NCBI RefSeq assembly: GCF_013426205.1
Contig: NC_089423.1
Span: forward strand, 1,922,001 to 1,986,000
Length of the DNA: 64,000 nucleotides
Reading direction: 5' to 3'
Source of the DNA: Metarhizium brunneum
Taxonomy: Eukaryota > Ascomycota > Sordariomycetes > Hypocreales > Clavicipitaceae
Shown here: one piece after another, positions 1-11,546 of the stretch
How the letters are laid out: every line of letters begins with the position of its first letter
Position numbering within the stretch: position 1 is the first letter of the stretch
The notes under the pieces: model-generated
What the model was told of the DNA's origin: nothing
Seen by the model: only the letters and a program-made list of their open reading frames with translations
Databases searched by the model: none
Program-made: the position numbers and the translations under genes

Positions 1-158
1 ATGTGGTTGGTGGGACCGTAGTTCGTAACATAAGATCTCACATCAACATCGTTGATGTCGTCCAGGGCGAAAGGCTCTGTTAAGGAGGTATCTGGGTCCT
101 GCTTGATACGCCGGCTCCCCCCTCCTCCACGGTGACGACGCGGAGTTGCAGTTGTCAT
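1..158 (-). CDS. 5' end of an unidentified gene (runs off left edge)
   Basis: An ATG at 158 (reverse strand) opens a frame that stays open to the window edge, giving 52 residues. The peptide starts MTTATPRRHRGGGG, is rich in Arg and Gly, and continues into an acidic hydrophilic stretch (DPDTSLTEPFALDDINDVDVRSYV, residues about 21-44, quoted only in part as a guide). The tone is that of a disordered amino terminus of a larger intracellular protein rather than a secreted or membrane protein. I do not recognise the family. The longer frame that overlaps it on the same strand has no fungal-like composition and was not accepted. The gene is divergent from the GDP-mannose pyrophosphorylase-like gene, with about 1.1 kb between the starts. 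Confidence 0.5.
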   Translation of the reverse strand, partial: MTTATPRRHRGGGGSRRIKQDPDTSLTEPFALDDINDVDVRSYVTNYGPTNH

Positions 159-1263
159 GTCGGGTTAATTGATGGCGACTGAATCTGTGAAAGGGAATGT
201 GAAGATCATCCTCAAATCCCTTCAATGGGATCAGGATAAGCGTCGCACTGATCTTGTACAAGAGGCTTAGAGGGGAAAGGTCAGAGAGAAGGAGACCTTT
301 GGAGTGGAAAATATTGTAGCTGGGTACAGAGAAATTCAAACAGGCTGGCGGGGTATATTGAAAACAGAGAAATGGGAGGGTTGAATCAGACAAACAGTGC
401 AATTGGAGGAAGTCAAACTCGCAGTGAAAGTGAGTGTAAAGTGAGGTGACAACGCGGATATGAAGACGAGTTCTGGTCTGCTGTACAGGTGGCAACAGCT
501 GGCTTCGTTGGACCACCAGAGCTCTGGGCAGACTCCTGAACAAGATCAGAAGTGATAGTGCGAGGAGAGCGATGGCCAGCACTGCGACCCAGTACCATGA
601 TAAATACGGCAAAATTTTTAACAGAAGGCTTTTTAATTCTTTACAAGAAACCAATTGTGCACTACTACGTATACTTTTCGCAGCATTTGTGGTAGTCCGG
701 CCGTTGTCGTCGAGGTGACACTATCAAAAATTAATGGTCGCTGGAGTTGCGATGGTGAAAAAAGCAGGGGGCTGGGGTTTGTGGGCGCCCTCAATGTTGA
801 ACCACACGTCGCGTAATTGACCTAGGTAATCTGAAGCACATCCTTGGAGCTATGGTCTCTGCAACGACTCCGACTGGCAATGGACCAGGGTCGTCCAACT
901 TGCACCAGGTTTGCCTCTGCGAGTGCCGCAGAAATAATCTCGGCCACCGGCGACGGCATTCATTCCATGGCTGACGGCTGGACGCCCCCTGGCAACGCCA
1001 ATCCGCCCCCGCCATTCCTGCCCAGCTGTGCCTGAGCTTCGACTCCATGTCTGATCAAGCTGATTCAGACCACCGAGGCATCATCTCCTGACCCTCATAG
1101 AGCCTCCCTGTTTTGCGTGTGTATAACGCAGTTAAGGCTGGATCTGCATTGTGCGAAGAAAGGCAGGCGCCTGCGTGAGGATAGCTCGCGATATATTGCT
1201 CGTCGTCCATCACGAGTCTCCAATCGAACCACCCCACTTCCACTCCCAACAAACGTCACCGCA
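159..1263. other. Intergenic, divergent promoter region
   Basis: About 1.1 kb between two divergent starts. Open frames here are short, overlap on both strands and show no family resemblance. No repeat or RNA gene was seen. Confidence 0.5.
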
Positions 1264-2852
1264 ATGTCTCTCCAGATCCCCTTGACGCATCGGTCCAAGG
1301 ACCAGGGCACAACCAAAGCCATCATTCTGGTGAGTTTAACAAATACGGCAGCATAATATTCTGGCTTGTCCGAGGACCCTGGAGGTGTGGCCTTGGAATG
1401 GGAACAATTGATGCTGCTCCCTGCGGGCAAGCTTGCGATCGAGGCGACAAACAAACTGAGCATATTCATAATTGACACCACCATTGTTATTCGGCTAACA
1501 TGTACGATCCAAGGTCGGCGGTCCGTCAAGAGGCACCCGCTTCCGTCCTCTGTCTCTCGACCTCCCCAAGCCCCTCTTCGAAGTCGCTGGTCACCCCATC
1601 ATATGGCACTGCCTTTCCTCCATTGCCCGCGTGCCCAACAAGCATATCCAAGAAGTATACATCATTGGCTACTACGACGAATCTGTTTTCCGCGACTTCA
1701 TCAAGGACTCGGCCAAGGAGTTCCCTTCCATCACCATCCGCTACCTGCGCGAATATCAGGCTCTTGGCACCGCTGGCGGATTATACCACTTCCGCGATGC
1801 CATCCTCAAGGGCAAACCAGAACGAATATTTGTTCTCAACGCCGACGTGTGCTGCTCGTTTCCCCTGGCCGAGATGCTCAAGCTATATGTGGAAAAGGAT
1901 GCCGAGGCAGTCATTCTCGGTACTCGTGTGAGCGACGATGCCGCCACCAACTTTGGTTGCATCGTATCTGACACGCATACTCGCCGTGTATTGCATTACG
2001 TCGAAAAGCCCGAGTCCCAAATTAGCAATTTGATCAACTGTGGTGTATATCTCTTCTCCACTGAGGCAATCTTCCCATCCATCAAATCGGCCATCAAGCG
2101 CCGCCTCGATCGACCTTCTCGTCTCGTATCATACCCTTCCTCGGATAATCTCGAATCGCATCATTTTCCACCAGGTGGTGACGACGACGATGACGAATCC
2201 AGCCGTAAGAACGAAGTAATTCGACTCGAGCAAGATATCCTGAGTGACATGGCAGACAGCAAGCAGTTCTTTGTCTACGAAACCCAGGATTTCTGGCGCC
2301 AGATCAAGACGGCAGGATCTGCTGTGCCCGCCAACGCACTCTATTTGCAGCAAGCATGGCAGTCGGATAACAAGGAACTCACCCAACCTAGTGCAAAAAT
2401 TTTGCCTCCTGTCTTCATACACCCCACCGCACAAGTTCACCCAACTGCCAAGCTCGGTCCCAACGTGAGCATTGGACCCCGCGTCATTGTCGGCGCTGGA
2501 GCCCGCATCAAGGAGAGTGTGGTCCTGGAGGACTCCGAGGTCAAGCACGATGCTTGCATTTTATACTCAATTATTGGCTGGGGCAGCAGAGTAGGCGCCT
2601 GGGCCCGTGTAGAAGGTACACCAACACCAGCGAGCAGCCACTCGACTAGCATTATCAAGAACGGCGTCAAGGTTCAGAGTATCACTATCCTGGGTAAGGA
2701 CTGTGTCGTTGGGGATGAAGTTCGTATACAGAACTGCATTTGTCTGCCCTACAAAGAATTGAAGCGGGTAAGAGTCTTTTTCCCGAGCCACAATTTTCGA
2801 GTAGACTGTTGACATGTGCATTTAGGATGTGGCAAATGAAGTCATTATGTGA
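1264..2852 (+). CDS. GDP-mannose pyrophosphorylase A-type protein (mannose-1-phosphate guanylyltransferase family)
   Basis: Three exons, 1264..1329, 1514..2767 and 2826..2852, give 448 residues. Introns are GT..AG (1330-1513, 2768-2825) and phase 0. The nucleotidyltransferase domain begins with the signature VGGPSRGTRFRPLS (about residue 23), followed by LDLPKPLFEVAGHPI, and it carries the LNADVCCSFPL nucleotide/metal-binding region. The carboxy half has hexapeptide left-handed beta-helix repeats (VHPTAKLGPNVSIGPRVIVG and following). The end, LPYKELKRDVANEVIM, is recovered only through the last intron. Length and the insert after the catalytic core fit the GMPPA branch, which in animals regulates the catalytic GMPPB subunit, rather than the shorter (about 364 residue) catalytic GMPP/Psa1. 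Role: cytosolic supply or control of GDP-mannose for N-/O-mannosylation and cell-wall mannan. Whether it is catalytic cannot be told from sequence alone. Confidence 0.9.
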
Positions 2853-3420
2853 GGCGTTTGATATCAAAACCAAATATTGTTTTCTCGGCGGAGAGAGTAA
2901 ACAGTGGAGTAATACTTAGGGAGCAGTTAAACTGGGTGAGATCATGTTGGGGATGTAAAGGGCAAATCAACGACATTAACGTCATCTGGAAGGTCGATTT
3001 TCCCGTTGAAGCTTTAGTTAATTGTGACAGAGACTTTCTACCAGGGGTAGCTGAGCGTCAGGTGCGCGCCTGCTACAAAGGTAGATATCTAGCAGGGAAT
3101 AGAAATCAACGTTCAGCCTGTACTGTTTTTCTTGACGCAGTTTGAGAGAAAACGTGTTGATAAGTCTAATGTTTTCCGTTGCTAAAGGCACTGGTAGCCA
3201 TATAAATCAACGTTTGCTTCGGTTCCCTGCCAGGTCTTGAGAGCAGGTTGGTCGCATGGTATCAAGCCTCTAAATCCGTCTACAAAAATCCTACCCAAAA
3301 AAGCCTTGCCAATCCACAAATGCTCATATAGCCATCCCCACTGCTTTAAATCAATGCTTTTCCCCCCAGACGCCGGATACCATACTTGCCGCGAATTAAA
3401 CAGAAACTGAATAAAATGTG
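2853..3420. other. Intergenic between convergent genes
   Basis: About 570 bp holding the 3' ends of the pyrophosphorylase-like gene and the transporter. AT-richer than the genes. A 98-codon frame is present but has no coding character. No RNA gene recognised. Confidence 0.5.
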
Positions 3421-5145
3421 CTAAACTTCTTTATGGACATGAGTGCGGCTCGCCACACGAGGCAACATAGGACTACTGGGTCGACTTGTCGTCTTGCCGA
3501 CCCCCCTGCCCTCTAAGGGGTCAGTGTTCAAACGGCGAACATCTGCCGTGCGAGGCGTTTGCAACGGCGTGACGGTTTGTTCGATGGCGGGCTTTTCGAA
3601 ACTAACGATGCGCATGGCCGGAGGACGGTGGAGCCTACGCTCTGGGACGCTGTAGATGTATGTTGCCAGGAGAACAAGGGAAGTGCCCGCAAGAAACTGA
3701 TTTGTTAGTTGCAAGGCTGAGATGGAGCGCTCAATTAGGCGGGAAAATAACTCACTGTTAATGTGACGGCAAAGTCAAAGATCCACACGCTGACGACGAA
3801 GCTGATTACGATGCTGATGCTCGTCGCAAAATTCTTTACTATATTGTCGGCATCGCGAATCACGAGACTGGCTAGTAGCCCACCGGCGGCCTGGAGTAGT
3901 ATTGCTGCCCAAACCACGGCATTGTAGCCCTCAAAGAACCCATGTTCTCGGATGCCAGCACCATCTTGGTACATGCAGCCTCCCAAGAAGGCGGCAATGA
4001 GCGAGTAGAAGCTTAATTGAACGTTTCGCATCCAGACACTGGCATTGGTAGAGCTTTCTTTAAGCAGCTTCTCGAAGTGAACACCTGCCAATCCGGACAC
4101 AACGGCAGAGACGAGGGCTGCGGTAACGCCCACAGAATAGTTCATAATGGGGTCCGCGGGAGGCAAATCCTTGGCGATGCCTTCGTAGGTGGCAGACCGC
4201 CTGCTCAGATGCAGCGCTGCTTCGGGAACATCAGCGCCAGCCACAGTTTGGCCAATTTCGTGTTTTGATCGAGGAAAGAAGTGGTCGGGGACGCCGTGCA
4301 GGAGGAGTGAGTTGGTCGTTTTTTCGGAGGATGGCAAAGAAACGATGCAGACACCGAGAGTGAGGATGACGAGGGATGCCCATCCTTTGAAACCCAGTTG
4401 GCGGCGGAGAAGAAAAACACTGAAGATGGCTGTTGTGAGAATCTGCTCTGTTTGTCAGCATGGAAAGCCAGGTTTTGATTGTTTGAAGTTGGATGGTGAT
4501 TTGATAGACAACGCACCTTGACTTGATACAAGACCTGGAAGTGAACTGGATCCAGATTTTCGACAGCTACGTACTGCAGCAAATTCTGGAAGGTGTACAA
4601 AGCGGCGGGCACGGCCAGCATCCAGCCATCACTGGAGAATACGCCATTGTAAATCTGCTCAAAAAGGACCGTGGCTGGCGTGCTCGGAGCCAGGGTCTTG
4701 GACGTCTCGTATAGAGCCAGTGTGAGAGATATGGCCAGCTTGATTACCTCGTTGAGAAAGACAGCTGTCGATGTGAAATACCGGTGGTCGCCTTCAGGAG
4801 GCATGACTCTCGAGTAATGCATCACCTGCAAGCATGTTAGGTCATTCTAGGCTTGGCACGAGCAGCCAACGACGACGGCGGTTCTGGATCGCTTCGCTTC
4901 GATCGAACGTTAAACGTACCAGTATCAGGGCCGAGTTCTGGAAAGTCAACTAGGTAGATAGTTAGCTCAAGCACCGTCTCGAGGGTCGCCTCGTGCAGGT
5001 CGCGTGCGCCCAGGTACCACGGCATGGCGGCAGCAGAAGAACGTACAAAGATCAAAGACACGTTCTTTGCGAATCCATTTCCTTTGGTGCTCCGGTAGGT
5101 GGCAGGACCAGCCGCCTTTGAGGCCGCGGTCTCGAGAATTGCCAT
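3421..5145 (-). CDS. Nucleotide-sugar transporter, UDP-galactose type (SLC35A/Gms1-like)
   Basis: Five exons on the reverse strand: 5145..5047, 4949..4920 (30 nt only), 4825..4517, 4442..3756 and 3696..3421, giving 466 residues. All junctions are GT..AG and phase 0. The family signature is restored across the tiny second exon: LTFQNSALIL joined to VMHYSRVMP. Other hallmarks are NEVIKLAISL, LYTFQNLLQYVAVENLDP, FQVLYQVKILTTAIFSV, GVHFEKLLKES and WMRNVQLSFYS, then several carboxy-terminal membrane spans. The protein belongs to the drug/metabolite transporter superfamily and should exchange UDP-galactose (or UDP-GlcNAc/CMP-sugar) for UMP across the Golgi membrane. A long hydrophilic carboxy tail of about 70 residues after the last span is unusual compared with Gms1. 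Exact substrate is inference. It lies convergent to the GDP-mannose gene. Confidence 0.9.
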
Positions 5146-8100
5146 GATGGCAGCACGTCGCTGGTGGTGATATCACGCGAAGGGAACAGGTGAGCAGGGG
5201 TAACAGGAAGTCGACGGTCAAGCTGCGCGCCTTGTGCCGGAGGTAAAAGGAGCGGAGAGCGGCGCTGAGAAACAAATTTTCGTCGCGATTGAGAAAAAAG
5301 GAAAGAAAAAAGAGACAAAAAAGGAATGTCGAGACGCAAGAGAGTGGCCAGTATTGACATAAAACAAATAAAAAAAGTATTGACCAGACACTTGTCGGTC
5401 GGGAAGGAGAGTCAGTACAGAGTACAAGTGTCGAGTGGTAGCGAATGATTGACGAACGGTGTGGTGGGTGAACGAGCACCGAGTCCGAAAACGACAAGGG
5501 CGGCGATCAGAAATGGGCCACGGCGCAATGTACCCAGTGCTACTTAGAGGTAGGTAGTAGTGTGCCCTGCGATCGACTTGAATGCGAGTGATGCAAGTGG
5601 CCCAGGCTGTCCACCAGTTTGGTCTTGGCCGAGAAAAGTGGCTGAAGGTAGATTTGTTTGGGATCTGCCCTTTGACAGAACGGCGGCGCGGAGGCTTAAG
5701 ACTCAAGTCAAGGAGGGCACGCCGGTGCCGATGCCGATCGATGGCCTACAAGATTATCTGAAGAAGGATTGTGCAACACTCAAATGCAAAAGAAGAAAAA
5801 GAAGAGTCCGAGGCTTGCGGGCGAGGATCGTTTCGATGTTGCCTAATGCAACTTGGCTTGACTGCATGTGGCTTTGCAGCTTCAAATGTCAGCATTGGAT
5901 CAATGAAATCTAAAGTTGGGTGCGAGCCTAAGGGTGCAAGTCCTTGGCAACACGGGTACTCCGTAATTGATTCGACAAGGAGCCACATTGGGCCGACTTG
6001 GAGTGAATTCTGCGCCAAACACACTGCATTGTGGTAATTACTACTATCTTGGAGTGCACATGTGAGTATCCCATGCTAGCACCATCCATGAAAGATGCCT
6101 CCCATCAGGGTGTAGGCAAAGTCGCTGATTTGCGCCTGATGAAAAGGCTCCCCACTCGACGGAGCCCTGTTCCGTCCATGTCCCTGATTTTCAAGTCTTG
6201 GCAAAATGCCTCGTTTGAGGTCCAGCGTCAATATTCGAGGTTCGCGGCTAGGGGCATCCTAAGCACCAGCACGGTTGAGCTCGACGGTCCAAGCACCCAA
6301 CAACTGGGGAATTTGATTGTGCTTTTTTTAAGAAACTCGCTTTGTCGGTCAGACATCCCAAGGGGTACTCTGTACCGTACATCCCCGGCATCTTATGTAC
6401 TTGTGCTCAGGGTTCTGACATGGGCAAGAGCAGCCTCCCCCGCACTTTCCTACGACTAGCGCCAGCCACGAACCTCCTGGGTAGTAGTGCTGCCTTCCGT
6501 AAGTAGGGAATAGTACATAGTTGATGCTCCGAGCGGCCAGATACTTCAATGTTGAGATGTGTCTGGTGCCATTGGAATCCACCTCCAGCTCGACAGGGGC
6601 CGGGGCAGTTGTGTCTGGGAGTTCTAGATGTCAACTCTAACTTCGGGACCGTGACATCCATCATCTGCAGAGTTTGATGCGTAGTACTGCACAGTACACA
6701 CCCTCATATCTAGGTAGGTACCTACTTAGTACTGGGCCTTATCCTGCCAAGTTGCTAGCAGCATCTGCTAATATACCCCGGGCCGATGCAGATATTGAGA
6801 TCATCACGCACGTCCAATGCTCCCGCGCCGTTTCAACCCCATCGGGCATCCAAACGCCGGCCATGCCACAGATAATGACTACCACTTGACACATCGTGGG
6901 CATCATCTGCGCCCGTCTTCCGGCCTGCTACTATGTCTTGCATACAACATCACGCGGCACGGTCGAGCACGTGGTTGGTCCTGACACCGAGCAACCTGCC
7001 TAGGCGCTTAGGTAGAATGCAATGAGAACAACGACCCTGCGGATAAGTTGATGGATTATTCTTCGGCCCTGCTTCGTCTTCGGTTTGCTCTATTTGCCTT
7101 GCAAGTTTTGTCACGTCATCATGATCAGGCTCGGATCCAGGATCTCTCGATTCCCAACACCGGACACTCTGAAGACAGCCTGTCACAGCCATCCCGTCCA
7201 ATGGCCCGCGGTACCGCAGCTTCCATCTATGAACCCACCCAAAGCTCACGGTTCAATCCTACCTCAATTATCTCTAATTGGAGCATAGATACAGGTGCTC
7301 GGGTACTTGAGGACTCATTGTGTATTGCCGCCTTTATTGCTACAGGCACAACGGGAGATCCTGCCGACTCTGCCCCCAGTCTGTCCCAAATAATGCCTAA
7401 TTACTACCAGTACCTACCTAGTTACGGAGTACTTGAGTGTAAACGACAGTTGATCTTCTTGGTGGGGAGTGCCTAGTCCTTGAAAGTTGGCGGTACAGTG
7501 CACGGCAGAGAGCGACCACGGATAACACCAAACGGCATAATATTGATCAATATTATTTATTGGTCAAGATGTACTTGCTCCATTCCGGGCAAGGAGAAGC
7601 TGTGGATTGCAGGAAGATGGTTGCTGCATAATAAGGCTCAAGTCGGATTCATGCCTAACCTTTGGGCCTCAGTGCCTCCTCTGCCGATTTCTGGTCTTAG
7701 ACTGCTGCCAGCACTGAACCCCGATATCCCCCATACTGCCCTTTTGGTAACTACTCAAGTATAGATTGTGTGCGGCGCTTTTCCAAACAAGGATGCCATG
7801 GAGCCGCTGACTGTGGACCGTATGTCATGATATGCATGGCTAGTCTCTCTTGAACTGGTCTTCGTTGACACAATGCATCTCGCTGGTTTAGATCACCGTT
7901 CCTCTAGGCACAGTCACCATGATGTGGGCTGGATATGAGCTTTATATGTTGAGCTGGTGCCATCTGTTGTAACGCTGGATGAAGAATTTTCAAGCCTTTC
8001 ACTACCTAGTAGTTGTTGTACTTCTATATGATCTTGACACAACCGGGAAAGAAGGCAAATTTGTCGCGACTGTCTCATTAAACAAGCCGCCCGCACTATT

Positions 8101-8580
8101 AATGACTATCGTTTCGCATTTTTGAGCGTCCCATCGGATCAATGGGAGCACAATTCGAGAACATGTTTTTGCGAAGGGACCAAGTACCACAATCTTGAAC
8201 ATGATGAACTATTCAAGGTGGATTATAAACACGTTCAAGACAAGCCAGACACCGAACACTAGTCAAAGTAGAGTGCTTGAATAGTCTTCAATTTGACAAT
8301 ATAGAAGCTGTATACAAGCCCATCTATCGCGAGATGGCTTTGGCTAGCGGGCCGCGACGCGGCACCAATTTCGCTGGTATGTCTGACGCGTCACGATGCG
8401 TAGACGGTCTATTTTTCTGGTCTCTTATTGTTCTTGGCCTGGTACAGCCTGATACTGTGTTATCGGATGTTACGCTTACACGATACTCGTATCATGCTTG
8501 TAATTTCACTTGACTAATGAGCGAGACAATCTAAACTTTAGTATGCAGGCCCATATTCGAGAAACTAAAAAAATAAGCAT
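5146..8580. other. 3.4-kb intergenic region without intact genes
   Basis: Frames are short and composition is mixed. The region contains dispersed palindromic motifs: TACTCCGTA at 5957, TACGGAGTA at 7423, and a CTAGGTAGGTACCTACTTAG run at 6711-6730. The stretch around 8270-8510 is weakly open but not recognisable. It leads into the NACHT-ankyrin relic. Confidence 0.4.
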
Positions 8581-9062
8581 TAGATATTTGCCTTGTATTG
8601 GGTAAAAATGCTCCTATTTGTCCTCTTCGCAAGACGTCCTCTCACAGCGGACGAACCACTCCACGCTCTTCTTATTCCGAATGATCCAGGCCCGGATCTC
8701 ATATTCACTCTCACAGAAAATACTGCTGAGAAATGTATTTCATCAACAGCGCGACGCATTATACCTCCTAGTAAATTCTTGGCGACTTTAAAGACAAGAC
8801 TTACACGCTGCAGCTCAAAACGGGTTTTCTACGGCGGCCAAAGTTCCATGGTGCGGACTTCAACGCAAAGCACCGGCATGGTCGGGCATCTCTGTCGGAA
8901 GCCATCGAGAACGGTGACGGTGCCATCAGCGATCTTCTGCTTGATAGGGGCGCCAATATCGGGATGAAAACTATCAAAACGCCACTTTTGCGAGCCCCCG
9001 CGGTCGGCCATAAAAGTGTCACTGAGCTACTACTCGAAAAGGGTGCCAACATTCACTCGTAG
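8581..9062 (+). pseudogene. Decayed NACHT-ankyrin (NLR-like STAND) gene fragment
   Basis: Two recognisable pieces lie in the same orientation but different frames. At about 8599-8780 a frame reads VLFARRPLTADEPLHALL, which resembles the helical segment that follows NACHT domains in fungal STAND proteins (typical text: WVLFARRPLT.EELYHAL). At about 8838-9062, shifted by frame, two ankyrin repeats are readable: GADFNAKHRHGRASLSEAIENGD, then ISDLLLDRGANIG, PLLRAPAVGHKSVTELLLEKGANI, closed by a TAG at about 9060. There is no start codon, no NACHT core and at least one frameshift, so this is a relic and not a working gene. Intact relatives are NTP-driven intracellular sensors involved in incompatibility or immune-like responses. 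Family assignment rests on pattern recognition only. Confidence 0.7.
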
Positions 9063-10078
9063 GAGAAATATAGCCGGATGCCACTTTCACAGATTTCCGA
9101 CAAAGTTCACGAGTAATCGTCGAGTGAATACACGGTACTCCGAATAGTCAACACATTCGACTTGGACAAATCGATGCCCCCATCTTCCTCGTTTACTAGT
9201 ATAAGAAGTTTCCAGCAGCCTCGTTCTGAGCTCTCAGTCAAATCACGCCACTGCACCGCTCGAAACAATGCTGGGGGCATGAGCACGCTCTACATGAATG
9301 CCTGATCTCTCTGGCGCCGTTCAACTTTTCTTCAGTCGGTTAATCTTTTCGGAGTCTTTAATGATGCCCTTATTGTGATTATCTTCCACTTCTCCGTGGA
9401 AAGTCATACCTGAAATTGTAGAGTGTAGAACTAGCATAAACACGTCATTCGCGATGCTGAACGTTCTAAACATTGCAAGAACTTGGAAACGCCACTCGTT
9501 TTACAAACGGCTTCGTTTATTTGAAGTTTAATATTTTCCACAAGAGGCATAAAGTAACTCTAGGTGTCTTCAGACCTTCTTGACCCTCCGGTCGATCTGT
9601 ATCACGAGCGAGTGGTGTCTTTTTAAACGATGATTTGCTGGATTCCGTGAACTGGAGGAGAAAAAGTAGAGGGGACGTTGATTGTTTCCATATTGAATAC
9701 ACTCAAGGCCAAGGAAGTAAGAAAGATTTTATATTTCGTCTAGTCTAATGCTTCTACACCCACTGTATACTCCAAATGCTCCCAAGCCTTTGTCAACGTA
9801 GCTTAGTGTCACTGCAACTTCTCAGTTTCGCAATGAACACGGCGATGTGATCGCGAACTGCAAGAACGTGCACTTGACAAAAAAAATATAAATCAAATAA
9901 AGAGTAAAAATTCGAAAAACCCAAAATCTACTTCTATGTGCCCGCCTTTGGTGCCTCTGAAAGACCAACAACAAAATGTAAATCAGGCGCTATTGCCTAG
10001 AAGATTGATACCAGCAAAAACCGTTCAATACTCGTTGAACCAATCTGCACCTCCCTTGAAATACACACCAATGCAAAT
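9063..10078. other. AT-rich intergenic region
   Basis: About 1 kb with A/T runs (for example near 9880-9930) and no coding frame of note. It follows the NLR-like relic and contains the 3' flank of the GT15 gene. Confidence 0.45.
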
Positions 10079-11546
10079 TTAACTGAGTGCAAAGTTGCGT
10101 TCGTCAATCACAGTGTTCCCCGATCGTAGCCCGGGTATGGTAGCCTGCCTACCAAAGTCCTCAGCTATCACATCCCACAGAGCAAATCGTTCCGTTAGTC
10201 CGTTTTGGCGGTCTTGTAAAGATTTCTGTCTATTTTTCGTCACCTTTCGGTATGAATCGTTGCGCACTGCTCGTTTCATGCGATGCCACAATTTGAGTTT
10301 TGGCTCCGGGGTTGAGTCAGGGGGGTGTGGCCAGCTATTGTAGCCACGGTCTTTTTGACGGAGGTTCCATACACTCTTCTGCGGTAGGAACATGCTGGCG
10401 CTAATGGTTGGTACTAAGATATCTCCAAGATCTTGTTCATATTGACTATCGTATCCATCAAAATGATCTAGAAGCACCTGATGACTGTGGCTCCGAAAGA
10501 AGGAAAGCGAACCTATGTCGAATTTGGCCGAAGCTCCGCTCTTGTAGAAGGTAACTAACCAATTTGTGAAGGCTTCTGCTGGCGTGGTTGCGTCGTCATC
10601 CGTTTTGTCAATGGCACTAAAGCTCTGGGACCCCTAGTCGTTGCCAAAGTTACCACTTACAATCTGTGTGGCATCGGAATTCGACTCTTGGCTTCTTAGT
10701 GAATCACCGTGGCTACGACCATTATCAGAAAGCCCAAGTAGCCAGGCTACATCTGCTTCTGCATGCAAAAGATCAGGGTGCTTTTCCAAAAATCTTTTGA
10801 CCTGATGTGAAAGCAGTGACCGCTGGAGTGGTGTAAAGTTGGCCTTGCTGGATCCGTACGCAATGTTGTGATCTCTCATGAAACGAAAAATGTCAAATCC
10901 AATGTCATGTGTGAACTGAGCCTATAGACCAAGTTAGAGTTTCGGAACAAAAAAAGGAATACAATCCATTATAGTTTGGCGGATGAAGACTCACTCCTGG
11001 CTCAATCCTCCAAAACCAGTCATATGTCTGAAGCCGCTTCTCTTTTGCAAAGGGTCCATTGTTCCATCGCTGCAGCTGACGGAAAGTCTGTGGCGGTTCG
11101 AATGTGTCGCCACGAGTTGGTGAAGCAGCTTCCTGGGACGTTTGTGATGGCTGACCTTGGCTGATGGGGTCCTTTTTCTCCCTGTGACGTAAAGGGACAT
11201 CACCCTGGTGAACGACTTCATAAACACATGTAGCTGTGGTTGCGTTCGATGTCAACCGACGAAACTCCTCGCTCAAAGGCGCAGTGCTGAAAAACACCCA
11301 GTCGTAATTGTATCGGCTATTGAAGGCATCCTCTAACTGATGCATTGATGAAAGCAAAGGTTCAAGGTCATATTCATAGGCCAGAGTAACGAGGGCGGCT
11401 CTTGGAGTAACATCATCGGCGCGAGTAATCCGTGGATAGGGACTGTGAACATGTGAGGAGAGCCAAACGAGGAGCCATAACCGTGACAATTTAGCGAGCC
11501 ATACGAAGTTGGGTGGCAAGGGAATACATTGTTTCCAGCTCGTCAT
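10079..11546 (-). CDS. GT15 alpha-1,2-mannosyltransferase (Kre2/Mnt1/Ktr family), possibly broken
   Basis: Exon 1 is 11546..10995 and exon 2 starts at 10921, joined by a clean phase-0 intron (GTGAGT..TATAG). Together they read WRIEPG-AQFTHDIGFDIFRFM, the GT15 catalytic-core text, after RWNNGPFAKEKRLQTYDWFW. The N-terminus has one hydrophobic segment (about residues 14-30), as expected for a type II Golgi anchor. Family enzymes add alpha-1,2-mannose from GDP-mannose to O- and N-glycans. The same frame continues to a TAA at 10079 with HPDLLHAEADVAWLLG and ISASMFLPQKSVWN, but an in-frame TAG sits at 10634-10636. It can be bypassed only by a 36-nt GT..AG intron (10616-10651) or a 120-nt one ending in ACAAG. 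Full frame is 465 codons, near family length. The gene is either spliced unusually or is a recent pseudogene. Confidence 0.75.

Noticed and set aside
43..654. Long reverse-strand frame of 203 codons at the left end with a hydrophobic start
   Set aside because: No ATG at its start, biased composition, and it overlaps the better start at 158 in another frame.
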